Below are positions 38,558 through 51,030 of a stretch of DNA of 64,000 nt, piece after piece. A model generated the notes under the pieces. That model saw only the letters and a list, made by a program, of their open reading frames with translations. It made no database searches and was not told the origin of the DNA. Position numbers and translations under genes: made by a program. Source of the stretch: Phycomyces blakesleeanus NRRL 1555(-) (Eukaryota > Mucoromycota > Mucoromycetes > Mucorales > Phycomycetaceae); assembly GCF_001638985.1 (NCBI RefSeq), contig NW_017265137.1:833054-897053 (forward strand), given 5' to 3'. Within the stretch, counting starts at the first letter, position 1. Every line of letters begins with the position of its first letter.

Positions 38558-40132
38558 AAGGTAAAAAATAAAATATATTGAAATGAATCAACAGAAATAT
38601 CATCAGTAGTTAAGTACTCTTAATTTTAATAATTATTATGATAATATATGAAGATAGCGATATTTAAACACTTGAAAAACATCTGTATAAAGACACTCAA
38701 TATGGTTTGAATCATCTGGAATTTATTTTGATCCATATGGTTCTGTAAATAACTTCCTTTGTGGTATCGAAAAGGAAGATTACAAATAAAGTAAAAGGTC
38801 AAAGTTCTTATAATATATGTATCATATGTAGAGATTCTCTCAGTATCTTAGCAACCATAACGTATATGCACTATAGTATCTGCTTTAAAAAAATGATTGT
38901 AACAATGCATGTGGGCAGTAAAAATGGTAAAAACAATACTCTGTTTAAATTTCCTTTTGTATAAAATAAAAAATTAAAGTGGTTTATATTCCAACATATG
39001 ATTATTAAAATGTAACTTTAACTCAAATCTTCAAAGACACATTTTATATTCCAACTGTGATTGCAGTTTGATTTGTGAAAAGTTGGATTATGTTATTTTG
39101 GAACAAAGTATTAGAAGAGGACGAGGAGTAATAGAGAATATGAGGCTGCTAAAATATACACCCTTTGTCAGGACGTTACTGCATAAATATTTTAAATTTT
39201 TACAAGGTAGTACTCTCTCTAATATTTTTTCATAATAAATATGGTAAATATCTTTCAAATTCAAAAAACAAATGCCAAATTTCTTCTTAGAAACTTGTAT
39301 GAAATAATGGCACTAATATATTAAGATTAATCACAGAAATATTGAGAAATTCTTGATAATTGAATAATAAAATCTTTAATATTTTAACCAAGCGGATCAT
39401 AACACTGATGGACGTTCCATTGTAATTTTAGGCTTCTTATTCATTTTGTTTGTATAACCTTGTGCTCCATAAAGAGTAACCGAGTCGCTCTATTTTGTAT
39501 TACATATCACCCCTCAGAAATCTAAAAAAAAAGTTTGTTTTTGACAGTGTCCAAATTTTCCGCAAAATTAGTTAAACACTAATCAATCATATAGTGCTTT
39601 CATATTTTGAGATTGGAGGTTAATGACTTTGTAGCTAACTAGTAGTAAACTTGATAAAGTTTACGGAAGTAGCACCAAAATACGAAGTGAAAAGGTACAA
39701 CAAGCTTTCGATAAAATATTCTACTTGGAAATCATATAAAGCATATTGTACAGCTCTAAAATATATACTACTTATTTCTTTCTTAATATTTAATTATTTT
39801 ATTTAAATAAAAAAGTAACACTAACACCACGGAAAGAAAATAGATGGTCCTAATGATTCCCTGGACTGCCTTTTCTTTTTCTGTGGTTACATAGATAGAG
39901 CATAATTGCCAAAGGGTTCAAGGATATAATAAGGCTCGATTGATAATATATTTACTGTCAGTCTGTGGAGCAACATAGTCTAAGCACGCCTTATAAACAT
40001 GTTTAATCCCTGGTTCAATGAAAATAAAGGTAATGAAGGCTATTATATATGTGTTTGAGTGAATAAGAGATAAATAAGTTTTTATAAATCTTTATATTGT
40101 ATAAGTATGTACTCAAAATGCAATAACTGTGT
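38558..40132. other. AT-rich intergenic region after the transposon
   Basis: No gene is supported. The motif tttatattccaac occurs twice in direct orientation (about 38981 and 39042). The rest is AT-rich sequence with short ORFs lacking motifs. Confidence 0.55.
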
Positions 40133-41175
40133 CTAAGGGATTAACGGCATCCAAGTAGGTGTTTTCGTCTTGTAAATAACCCACTCCGGGCCAAAGAAAC
40201 GATTCAACGTGTGTTCTTCGTAGGCGATGCGTTCAGAAAAGAATTTGTGAAGCCAATATACAAACAGGCCAAGACAAATAGGGTTCATCAGGAGAAATTG
40301 GGCACCAACAGCCCACCAGTAGAATCCAAAGTAAGAAGGATGGCGCATAATACTATGGTAGAAACAAAAACAAAACAAAAAATGAGTTTTTTTACAAGAT
40401 ATATATTAAACAACGTCTTAATAAAAACAGCAGTTACCTGTAAATACCATGTTTAACCAAGACGTGGTCTTGAGACTTGTAATCTACGATGTGATGCGAG
40501 AAGTTATGTCTGGCAGAGAACATAGCCACTGTGCGGCATCCCTGCCCAAGCACAAGGAGAAATAGACCTAGGTAAATTGTTATTGAGAATATATTCCAGT
40601 ATATCGATTAAGGTTTGGGTTTACCTAGCCAGCTCAATAAACCGAATCGTTTATATGAAGGAAAGAAGAGATACTCGATGATAAATTCAATAATTGAAGC
40701 AGCATGAGCAGCGTGGTAGTGAGGACTGTGATCAATCAAGAAAGCTATAAAGTGCATAAATAGGTAAACAGATATTTAAACTTTATAATGCTCTATTTAC
40801 TTTTTTTTACTATTCAAAGAAGAGAAACTTACAGTCCAGACTAAGTTTGTCTGGATTAAAGAGAGCTGTGGCGATGTATTCCAAGAAATGAAATAGGGCA
40901 AGGGCAGCAATGTAGATGCCAAGATGTTGGATGTTCCATTCCAATTTTCCCAAGATCACTAAGAGCAGACCTCCACTACAGACCATGCCAAGTAAGAAGC
41001 CATAAAGGGCAATATTCTGAGGACTGTTCTCGCCATCTAGTAAGCGAATCTTGTCATCTCTCTGGGGTACTGATCCTTGTTGGAAGGATGTAAATGATTC
41101 GTCTCTAGGAGATGATCTCACCAAACGAATCGTTTTTTCTCTTTCAGTTTGATGCCTTGATTCTGTACTTTCCAT
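40133..41175 (-). CDS. STE14: Isoprenylcysteine carboxyl methyltransferase (STE14/ICMT)
   Basis: The enzyme methylates the C-terminal prenylcysteine of CaaX proteins such as Ras and mating factors, in the ER membrane with S-adenosylmethionine. Exons on the minus strand are 41175-40833, 40744-40625, 40567-40438 and 40352-40133, giving 270 aa. An approximately 50-residue polar N-terminus precedes several transmembrane helices. The C-terminal catalytic region has HNFSHHIVDYKSQDHVLVKHGIYS, then RHPSYFGFYWWAVGAQ, and E..ERIAYEE followed by FFGPEW, the ICMT signature with the RHPxY cofactor motif intact. It shares a very short divergent promoter with IST1. Confidence 0.94.
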
Positions 41176-41305
41176 CGCTAAAAAAGAAGTAATTATGATT
41201 CGGGCAATGCCTAGAGGCAGAAATCACGTGCTGTAAAGAAAAATGGAAAGAGAACAAAGGGGACTTGTCTCGTTTTATTGAACCTCTCTTTTTCTGACTT
41301 GCTCA
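41176..41305. promoter_or_regulatory. 130-bp bidirectional promoter with E-box
   Basis: Only 130 bp separate the start codons of STE14 and IST1. A palindromic CACGTG E-box at 41225-41230 sits near the centre, a site for bHLH factors. Control of both genes by it is inference. Confidence 0.5.
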
Positions 41306-42555
41306 ATGTTCGCTCCTACACGTCTAAAGGTTCAGCTTAAGCTGGCCATAAACCGTCTGAAGATGCTTCAAGCTAAGAAGAACTCACTCAATCAGCACCA
41401 GAGAAGAGAGATTGCAACTCTTTTGGAAAAAGGAAAGGTTGAGAGTGCGCGTATACGAGTAGAGCATATTATTCGAGAGGATCTGTTGATGGAGGCCATG
41501 GAGATTCTAGAACTTTACTGCGATCTTTTGCTGGCTAGATTTGGGCTGATTGAGCAATACAGGCAAGCTAGTTTCCATTCTTTATTATGTTATACTATGT
41601 CATAATTATAATTATGATGGCTATATAAGAATATCAGTGCTGATGCTAGATAACGTAGGGTATGCGATCCCGGTATCTCGGAGGCAGTGCATACTATTAT
41701 TTGGGCTACACCTCGCGCAGATGAAGTCAAAGAGCTTGGTGTGGTAAAGCGGAATAAAAATGGATAAAACTTGATAGCATGTAAAATTACTGAGCCTTAA
41801 ACTTATAGGTCAGGGATCAGCTTGCCTTTCGTTTTGGAAAGGAATTTGTGCTTTCTGCTTTGGACAACACTGAGAATCAAGTGAACCCGAGGGTAAATAA
41901 AGAACAATATAACTATTAAAATTATTACTATTACTATTATTATTTTTAAAGGAAAAAAAAGTGCCCCGAGATTATTAGTAGCATCATTACCATTATCTTA
42001 TAAATTCAATTGATTAGGTTATATCCAAGATGCAGGTCAACGCACCCGATGCCTTCTTGGTGGAACGATACTTGGAAGAAATCGCAAAGTCATACGATGT
42101 TGGATGGGTTTCAGATGTTCTTGCTCGGGAACAAACATACAACGATGGTGATTTCGACGACAATGATGATGATGACACACCTAGTGGTGGTATTGCTGAA
42201 AAGGTATGTGAGATGTCTACAAACAGTACTACTGATCTTTATATAATTTCTATTATAAAACCAGGTTCACCAAGAAGCTGAAAGAGAACCACCTGTTTTG
42301 GCAACACCTAGAACTCAGACCCAGCTGGTAAGGGAAAAAAAAGAACTTCAATGCATTATTGCTAGTAAGAGAGGAATTAAAACTTTCTTTCTTTTACAGC
42401 CAATCGCACGCTCTCCTTCTCCTACATTTGATTTACCGGAAATACCCACTAACTTACCGCTCAAGAAGCCTATTAATACCTCCCCTGCAAGCAAACCTGC
42501 AGCAGATAGCTTTGATGATCTTGCCAAACGCCTTGAAGCGTTGAAGAAGAGATAG
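41306..42555 (+). CDS. IST1: IST1-like ESCRT-III regulator
   Basis: Ist1 binds Vps4 and Did2/CHMP1 and tunes ESCRT-III disassembly on endosomes and at abscission. Exons are 41306-41562, 41659-41743, 41809-41892, 42018-42203, 42265-42327 and 42400-42555, giving 276 aa. The N-terminal Ist1 domain is typical: KVQLKLAINRLKMLQAKK, then ARIRVEHIIREDLLMEAMEILELYCDLLLAR, then DPGISEAVHTIIWATPR and the VNAPDAFLVERYLEEIA helix. An acidic stretch (DDNDDDD) and a Pro/Ser-rich linker follow. The C-terminal helix DSFDDLAKRLEALKKR is a MIM1-type Vps4-MIT-binding motif. Intron 1 needs a GC donor (41563-41564, gcaagc); no GT donor keeps the frame. Confidence 0.92.
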
Positions 42556-42904
42556 GAAAAAACAAAACGACTACTGCGACTGCTTTTTATTCGTCTTTTA
42601 GAAAAAGAATATAATAATATGGTATTGTGTTACTGATACATTTTCTCGGAAAATGTCCAACCAAAAGACACACACACACTACACACGCACCACACACGCA
42701 CGCACACCTTATACACTATACATTATACACTATACATTACACACTGCAAACAAATATACGATTATTTTTTTAAAAAAATTGAAGAACAATTTTTATACAA
42801 ATAATATATATATAATATCTTTAAATTTTTTTTAAATATTATATATATTTATTTTATTTCACTTTATTTTATTTATTTTTATTCTTTTGCTTGTCTTCTT
42901 CACA
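42556..42904. other. Spacer with CA-rich and TA-rich repeats
   Basis: This 349-bp spacer between tandem genes holds a CA-rich microsatellite and a 14-bp direct repeat within 42667-42745, then T- and A-rich runs. It must carry the SAPS-gene promoter. Confidence 0.65.
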
Positions 42905-45724
42905 ATGAAGTGGTTGAGTAATGAGGACGAGGACTCTTCACAGGATGAACAAAGCTTATCTCCAGTAACATTAGAGTTCTTTTCACAGCACAAAGAAGAT
43001 GAAAAGGCATCCATTCCACGACCTAATGAACCTGCGCAATCAGCCACTGAGCCAGAAGATCCCGTAGCCATTATAGAGCTTGTACAGCCTAGTGAGCTTC
43101 CAACCAAGAAGTCACCCCTCCAAAAAGATGCCGAGACTAACTCAGTACCATCAGACACAGACTTCAAGTCAACCTCAGAAGCACTCATCAAAAAACTTCT
43201 TCAACTGTCTTCACCTCGTCTTGACATCAAGATCGTCAGTGTCCTTCAACTCGAAGGTAATGAAAAGGCAAACTCCGGTTTACCATTGACCTGACTCTGG
43301 ACCCTTGTGTTTGTGATCCAGGTATGATGGACCTATTCATGTCCCACATCACGCGTCTTAACCCAGACAAGCCGAAAATCAACATTGAATCCTTGACTCT
43401 GTTGGAAAAAGTGGACTTGGCTGCTCATGAGCGTGATCTCGAGGATTTAAAGGCTACAAAAAGATCCTATCATGCTATGGAACTTCTTTGTGGAAACTCT
43501 GCTAATCATTTCTGGGTACAAGACTCCCGTTTCCAAGTCATTGGTAGGTATCTTTTTACTCTTATCTTTTTGTCAAAATTCAAGGTGATAAAGGGATTTT
43601 GAAACGTATTTTAATCATCTGTAGTATCAAACTTGTTGGACATCTTTCTGTCTAATTCGGATGGAAATTTGAACCACTTTGGTAACATCTTCCAGCATTT
43701 TGTTCGGCGTCATCCATGTAGCATGCTTGATTTTGTAATCATAAAGAAACAATCCAGCCGATTCTTCGATCTTCTATTGCCATACATCATCCAAGGCCCA
43801 GTGGTTGACTCTATATTGAGTCTTTTGTTTGTTCGGGATATCGATTCTGAAACAGAAAAGAAACGTGGAAAAGCTCATCAGAAATTACAAGAAATGGGAT
43901 TTTTGGAGTGGTTAGTGGATGCCATTCAAGTCAAAGGTAAGATATAAAAAAATCACATTTAATCAGCATATTGACACTATCGCTCCAGATCATCCACAGT
44001 TTGCGGAGGCAGCGCAGGAGTTACTTTTACGTGTTATTGAAGAAACATCTCAGGTGGATAATGGTGGTGCTTTACTAAAATCACTCCAGTCTGAGGGCGG
44101 TCCTGTAATTATTGATACACTGGTCAAAGTAAGGTCGAAATTGAAGGCACAGCATGATTTTGGGGACTAAATCTTGGTTTAGTTGATTATGGGCCAGAAA
44201 CCATCTAAGGAACGTAGCATGAACATAAACGTACTCAAGCTCTTGGTAAAGAGGTAAGAAAAATTGATGTGGTTTACAGTGACATAATACTAATGATTTC
44301 GCATTTAACAAGTGGTACTTTGACCACCCGAGCATCAACCTTATCACAGCCTGTTCAAGGTCCCCTTTATGCCATCTCAGCTCACACCCAAAAGTTACTA
44401 GCTAAGCACATGTCAGAACTATGCTCTGTAGTTGTTAGTGACAGGAATTCTCTTTCGACAAAAATGTAAGATAAAGTATATCTATTATTGATATATATAT
44501 AACAGGTTGGTAAATAATCGTATATATAAAATACCTAGGCACCCACTCACAACTTCCGATCTTGAATTGCTTCAAGTCATTCACTTGACATTGATGCATG
44601 CTGAAGATACGACACAATTATTGGAGGCCATGACGCCTGCCTTTTGGAAAATATTAGTAAATTCGTTTTTTGAAAAGTCGTAAGTGACATTCGCATAAGG
44701 TGACTGATTAATACTGATAACCCGTAAACTTTTAAACCAGTTCAAGCAATATCTACCATACATTTTTCTTCCGTCTATTTTATTTGGTACTTAATATTGG
44801 ACATGAGCCTACATTGCTTTTGATTATACGCAAGCAGAAACTGTTGACCCGTTTGGTTGACGTCTATACAGACAAAGATCACCACACAGGTAATATAAAT
44901 CTATGTGCATTTACATAGATGGGCATGTGTGCGGGTAGGATGTATGTGAATATGGTGTTAAGTATGAGATAAATAGACTAACTTTCCAAATATTTTAGAC
45001 AATCGAGGGTTCATTCTCCTGATACTTAACTATCTACGATTAATGGCCGATGTCAACCACACATCTCTTATCCACAGAATTGTCACTTCTCATCCTCGTT
45101 TTCAAGAATTTTTACCGACTCTTCGGTAGGATCTAAAATTGTAAAAAAAAAATCAATTTGTAATGTGAAATTAATATGCCGTTTCTGTACGTCAGAGCCG
45201 AAACACTTGTTCAAACACAAGCCAATGCCAACTGGAAACTCGATTCATGTCCCCGCCCCCCACCCCACATTGGGCCTAGCCCACCTATCCGATCAGCTCC
45301 TTTTTCTCCTTATTCTGCTACTTTGCCATTAATGGGAGGAGCAGGGGATCATGACGAAACCTGGTCGTGTGGAATTGATCTTGGTAGTGATTGTAAGTTG
45401 AGAATTATGTTGTTAAAATATTCAGAGCACATTATCTCCTTTGGAAAATTTATATATTTGATATTTTGCATAGTTGCCTACTGCTTAGGGTTTGACCAAG
45501 ATATCAAGCCAGATGGTACAGAAACCCCTGTTGGTCATCTCTCGCGAAGAGGTTCTGTTCATTCTTCTTCAGGAGACAGTACTCAATCAGAAGACTCAAG
45601 GCCAGCTTCACCCAACGACTACCACCACGACGTGATACCTGGATTTGTTTTCGAGAGCCTAACACCCGAAGAAGCTCCGACTACAAAGAAGAAGAAAAAG
45701 AAGAAGAAGGAGGAGAAAGAATAG
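42905..45724 (+). CDS. SAPS-domain protein, Sit4/PP6 phosphatase-associated
   Basis: The protein resembles yeast SAP155/SAP185 and fission yeast Ekc1, regulatory subunits of the Sit4/PP6 phosphatase. Exons are 42905-43256, 43322-43543, 43625-43936, 43989-44128, 44183-44253, 44313-44465, 44539-44679, 44741-44889, 44999-45125, 45196-45392 and 45474-45724, giving 704 aa. After a polar N-terminus the SAPS helical repeats run through most of the protein: LIKKLLQLSSPRLDIKIVSVLQ, HFGNIFQHFVRRHPCSMLDFVI, FFDLLLPYIIQGPVVDSILSLL, LEWLVDAI. The conserved C-terminal segment GIDLGSDFAYCLGFDQD is followed by an acidic/serine stretch and a final poly-Lys/Glu tail. The canonical N-terminal SAPS segment is weak here, so the annotated start may be late or the region divergent. 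Confidence 0.85.
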
Positions 45725-47154
45725 GTGTATGTTTCGTACACTAAGACAACTCTTCTTTTTTTCCTATATTTTTTTATCTCACCGACTCTGAAATCTCCTC
45801 CTTCTCTACATGCTTATTATTCACTACCTATCAATTCACACAAACATTCTACAACTGCCAAGATGGATTGTTATTCTTTAAATGTATATTCAGACAAAGC
45901 AGGCTTGTGTGTTGATATGTTTATCGTATTTGTACAAAATCTTGCCAAAATGGCCTTCTTATCATCTTTCAACGCTCTAAAAAAAAATTTGAATATCATA
46001 AAAAGAAGTCCTTGTCAATGTTCCTATATCTACTTTATTTCTGAGTGATTGCATTTTGGCTAAATGCACAGTGGCACTATTTGTCCAGACCAATAAAATC
46101 AAATACACTCGAATTGATTTCGAGATACTTTCTTCCAATCATTTTGTTTTTTCTTTTCATGAATTGGATAGGTGGACAACGGTCAGTCGAAGTTCTCTAT
46201 TTCTTTAAAAACCACAATAATAGTCTCTTTTTGCTTAAATTAATAAACAAATAAACAAACGATGGAAACTCAAATACTTTATAATAAGCAAACAAAGAAG
46301 CTTGCCCTATCAAAGGATCAAAAATAATTATATACAGAAAAAACAAGGTAAGGGTTTATAGAACTGTTCAATACACTTAATATTATTTTATTTGATCATT
46401 AAATATACTCATCTCCATATTATTTGGCTTGTAGAAATCCACAAAAAAACTGCTCTCAAACTACATCCCATAGTTCAAACGAAGAGACCAATAGGTCAAA
46501 ATAGCCAACCCCTTTTTAGCCTCTCGCAAAACGTCCGTGCCTATGAGACTCTTCAATCAGACAAACGGACACCTTTTTATAAAAACGCAGTAAAATGCTC
46601 ACAGAATAATCACATACTATGTAGTATCCAACACATACATAAAAAAGATATATAGGAATGTTACCTATTTCTGGATATATGCTTCTTTTTTAGTTCCCTG
46701 AGTAGCACGACGTTGTCATTGAAACGCATCTTTGTTCTGCAATGTCAGCTGAATTATCATTTTAGTTTTTTTTAGATACCTTCTACTTTACGAATAACTA
46801 TAGCAGCTTAAAACAACAATAAAATAATACTTTTGTATCAAATATATTTGTAGAAAATATTATGTTACAAGAGCTGCACTATATGCCAATAAACATTTAC
46901 TAATGACAATAAAAGCATTAAGAAGTGGCTCATGCAAAACAATTGCATTGTAATATATATATATATATATATATATATGCATGTACCTATACTCAATCTG
47001 ATACACTTCCCCTGTCATAACCCCTTCTTCTCCTCATTCCAGTTTACTTCTATTAGTCACGAGAATACATAGCCGAGATTATCATTTTGTTAAACTAAAA
47101 TGATTTTTTTTTACTTGCTTAACCAATCTTGTTCTGTTTGCTTGAATATACGAC
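45725..47154. other. AT-rich intergenic region, 1.4 kb
   Basis: No gene is supported. It contains an (AT)13 microsatellite at 46953-46978. The ORF at 46392-46655 has no recognisable features. Confidence 0.6.
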
Positions 47155-49336
47155 ATGACTCTAGCAGAACAATTTAACATTCAAGACTACCCAATTGTTA
47201 TTGGAATTGATTTTGGTTAGTTACTAGGAAACGTAAATGTCTAATCACTATTGTCTCATTGGTTTAATATTTACATATTTATCTAGGAACAACATATTCT
47301 GGGTGTGCATATTCACTTGCTAATTCAGAAGAAGTAATTGACATTCAAAAATGGTAAAGGTTAATTAGTGAAATGTATACTATTTCTTTATAATAAACTT
47401 TCATTTTTACATACTACAGGCCAAAGCAAAACAATAATGTGTACCCCAAAGTAAGATTTCTATCCGTTTCAGTAGCAGTAGTATTATTGTTCTTGTTGCA
47501 CTATTAGTATTATTATTATGTCTTGAAGTCATCTGATAAAAAAAAGTCGAGAAACTCAAAACGCCTGAATACTTTCATAGACACCAACTCTGAATTTTTA
47601 TCAAAACAATACTAGTGTCATGACTCAGTGGGGGAATGCGGCTCGTATAATTATGCAAAGACCAGCTTCCCGTAGCTCTGTTTTACTTAAGCAGTACAAG
47701 CTCTATTTGGATGAAAATATAGCTAAAGATCTTCCTCCTCTTCCCAATGGTCTGTCTATTGTTGATGCTATTTCAGATTACCTCCGCGCATTTCATGAAC
47801 ATGCCATGTCAGAACTCAAAAAAGCTATTGCCACCAGTGATAAAAGCCAATGTCGTTATGTAAGCTTATTCAAGTACTACAAAATATTTTGGTACCGATT
47901 CTCTATTCTATCAACCTCCTAATTAAAGGTTTTACGAGTACTGGTAGTGTTTGACAGTCCCTGCAATGTGGTCTGACAAGGCCAAAGGAACGATGCGAGA
48001 AGCTGCCATTCAAGCTGGTTTAATCCAACCGTCAGATCATCGGGATCGGCTGATGTTAATCAGTGAGCCCGAAGCAGCTGCACTTTATTGCGAGAAAAAA
48101 TGTGAACAATTTAATCTTAAGCACAAAGACCGATTCATGATTTGCGATGCTGGGGGTGGCACGGTAGACTTGATTGTGTTTGAAATTGATGAACGTGGTG
48201 GGAGACGACTAAGGGAATGTATTAAAGGACATGGACAATCTTGTGGATCGGTCTTTCTAGACCGAAGAATGCGCAAACTTTTAAAAAAGAAGTTCAAGGA
48301 GAACTTGGCTACTATTCCTACGTCGGCCTTTGATACAATGATGGATAGCTTTGTGGACCTTATCAAACCCCAGTTCGATGGAATCGAGGAGCAATTCTTG
48401 TCTTTACCAGCCTCAATCAATATTGGATCAATCAACAATAGCTCTATCGGGTTAGAGGAAGGCATGCTGTGCATTAGTGCAGCGGAGCTTAAGCAAGAAG
48501 TATTCAATCCTGTTATAGACGAAATCCTTTCCTTGGTGGAGAACCAACTCCAAAAGGCTGGATCCCTTAAAGCTATATTCCTAGTTGGTGGGTTTGGATC
48601 TTCCAATTACTTATTCAAACGTATGCAAGACGAATTTGGACATGCTGTTCCGCTTATTGCAGTTCCACCCCGTTGCGAACTGGCTGTAGTAAGAGGGGCA
48701 GTCTACTTTGGTATGAATCCTACAGTTGTAGCTTCTCGGGTTTCTCGTTGCTGGTACGGTATCGACACTACAACTCTATTTGAGGATTCCATTGATCCCC
48801 CAGAATACAAGCTTATTCGGTCTGATGGAAGTGTAAGATGTGATAATCGATTTTCTGTTTATGTTAATCGTGGGCAATCTTTAGGTAAGTATTATTGTAA
48901 TTATTATGTTTTTTTAAAAGAAAAAAACGATAGTTAATAGAGAAGTATTACTGATATTTTTATTTTATTTTTATCAAAGACACCGACTATCATGTTTCTA
49001 AAGATTATTATGCGTACTATCCTCATCACACCATATGTACTTTATATGCTACTGCTGCCGAAGAGGCACCACGTTACACTACAAGCCCAGGAGTATTTAA
49101 GGTAGCCAACTTTGATATTCCTATGCCAGCTCTTACTGGAGTAGTAGAAGGAGAACAAGTTGGCTTATCGATTAAGATGTATTTTGGGGAAGTTGAACTA
49201 CGAGTAGAAGGTATTTTAATTTGGTATTCAAGCTGTTATTGTATATTTATTTACAGCTTTAATAATACATTTCTTTGTAGCTGTTATCCGTGGAAAAACT
49301 TATGGAACTACATGCACATTTGATCCTGAGTATTAA
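47155..49336 (+). CDS. HSPA12-like Hsp70-family ATPase
   Basis: This is an actin-fold ATPase of the atypical Hsp70 (HSPA12-like) group, whose cellular role in fungi is unclear. Exons are 47155-47215, 47287-47353, 47420-47450, 47581-47859, 47948-48884, 48980-49210 and 49281-49336, giving 553 aa. Phosphate-binding motif 1 (IGIDFGTTYSG) is split by intron 1. CLTVPAMWSD, then ISEPEAAALYC, phosphate 2 (DAGGGTVDL) and the adenosine motif (VGGFGSSNYL) follow in order. The C-terminal part is a short beta-rich region, and the protein lacks the lid and EEVD tail of canonical Hsp70. The 31-nt exon 3 (47420-47450) is needed to join WPKQNNNVYPK in frame. Confidence 0.9.
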
Positions 49337-50067
49337 GCATAAATAAATTAGATATCGACGACACAACTTACACTCTCGATTCTTTTATTTTTCGTACCCT
49401 TAAAAATATCAGAATTTGTGCAAAATATTTTTTTTTTCTTTAGTCCCTAAGTTGGGTATTATATAGCCAATTTCTGACACTAGGCTTTGGTGATTGTGAA
49501 AGCAAGAATAGCTTTTTGAGGGAAAAAGAAGTATTTACATGATATTTTCTTTCAGTCAAAAGTAACCCTCTATCATACAAGATTATAATTAATTTAGTAT
49601 AAATGAATATTTAATTACTACAGATGCTCTTAATTTTCTGTGCCTCGTACAATAAAAGAAAAATACTCAAAGGATATATATTTTTTTTCAGTCTATTAAT
49701 CACTACTAGTAATCTTCAGAATCATAAAATAGAAATAATCTTACACAAGTGAAAGCCCGGTAATAAAAATCTTCTAATGATTAAACACTTGTACGTTATG
49801 AGCAAAAATCATGCGAGCCGTAGAGATTATCTATGCCAAATTATAATAAAATAAAAGCTCGTTATTATGAGTGTTCAAATAAGTTTTAATCGTAAAATGA
49901 AGCATTTAAAAAAAACATGGACAAGCTTCTGTAGCCACTGATAACAGCAAAAAGGTGTCACGTGCCTATGAATCATTATAACTCAAATCTGTAATGGAAG
50001 AAGATAAGTTGAAAAATAAGATGATGTGAAACCATCAGCACTTTGTTTGTCTAGTATTATTTTACTG
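49337..50067. promoter_or_regulatory. Spacer with E-box upstream of the acetyltransferase
   Basis: This 731-bp AT-rich spacer holds no gene. A palindromic CACGTG lies at 49959-49964, about 104 bp upstream of the acetyltransferase ATG. Confidence 0.45.
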
Positions 50068-51030
50068 ATGACAAACACGCTTACAATACGCCCGTGTACT
50101 CCAAAAGAACTCAAGGAATACTTTCATCAATGGACCATCTCGGAGGGATGGAATCCAATCAAGTATAATGCCGAACTTACCAGGCTCTCTTACCTGATGT
50201 ACCCTCAAGGTTTTTTGGTGGGAACAGTCCCAGTCACTGACCAAGAAAAGGTTATAACTATTATAGCTGGTTTCCGTCACAGCAATTCCTCTGGATTTAT
50301 TGGATATTACGTTACTGACCCCGAGTTTCGAGGCAAGGGATATGGATATCCTTTGTTCAAAAAGGCTTTAAACAGTATGCAAGATTGTAAATACGTTGGT
50401 CTTTACGCAATGCCCGTTATGGCAGACAAGTATCGATCAGCGGGATTTGATATAACTAGTTGGGATATAGAAAGATATCGGTCAGGATCTCTGGAAAGCT
50501 TTTTGGAGCAGTTTTCCCAAGTACCCACACCTTTGGAACCATATGTAGTGGATATCAGTGAAGCACCAATAGATCAACTGGTTTCTTTGGATGAGAAATA
50601 CAATGGCGTTCCACGACCTACTTTTATGCAAAAATGGATTAAATCGCATATCGAAGGTTCCAAAGAAGGACTTTTTGGAGTTGCCCTAGTAAAGGATGGA
50701 CAGGTTTTGGGTTACGGATGTGCACGTCCTTCAGAGGAATCGTTTCGTATCGGACCACTATATGCTCACACGGCTGAACAAGCAAAGGAAATTCTAAAAG
50801 GTTTGGCTTCCAAAGCTGTAGAAGTGTTCCCTACCCTGAATTCTCCTGATCGCAAACCAAGTGGCTGCTTACTTGATCTGGATACATGTACGGAGAACAA
50901 AGATGCAATGGACATGATAAAATACTTCCAATGGACGCCTGTTTTCCGAGCAATTCGAATGTGGAGAACCAACCAACCTCCAGAAAACACAAATGGCCTT
51001 TATGGTGTAACTAGTATAGAAATAGGCTAG
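50068..51030 (+). CDS. GNAT-family N-acetyltransferase with C-terminal second domain
   Basis: A single-exon gene of 320 aa. The N-terminal GNAT domain has the acetyl-CoA-binding motif A: IGYYVTDPEFRGKGYGYPLFKKAL, where R-G-K-G-Y-G is the Q/RxxGxG/A loop. The C-terminal half (from about residue 160) resembles the second domain of two-domain GNAT proteins (Acetyltransf_18 type: VALVKDGQVLGYGCARPS, then RIGPLYAHTAEQAKEILKGL). The substrate is unknown. The first ATG in frame is at 50068; an upstream GTG-started extension to 50026 is less likely in a eukaryote. Confidence 0.87.
   Translation: MTNTLTIRPCTPKELKEYFHQWTISEGWNPIKYNAELTRLSYLMYPQGFLVGTVPVTDQEKVITIIAGFRHSNSSGFIGYYVTDPEFRGKGYGYPLFKKALNSMQDCKYVGLYAMPVMADKYRSAGFDITSWDIERYRSGSLESFLEQFSQVPTPLEPYVVDISEAPIDQLVSLDEKYNGVPRPTFMQKWIKSHIEGSKEGLFGVALVKDGQVLGYGCARPSEESFRIGPLYAHTAEQAKEILKGLASKAVEVFPTLNSPDRKPSGCLLDLDTCTENKDAMDMIKYFQWTPVFRAIRMWRTNQPPENTNGLYGVTSIEIG

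Noticed and set aside
46392..46655. 87-codon plus-strand ORF between the SAPS and HSPA12-like genes
   Set aside because: Composition looks random and there is no start context or flanking exon.
48085..48606. 173-codon minus-strand ORF over the HSPA12-like gene
   Set aside because: It is a shadow of the ATPase-coding exon.
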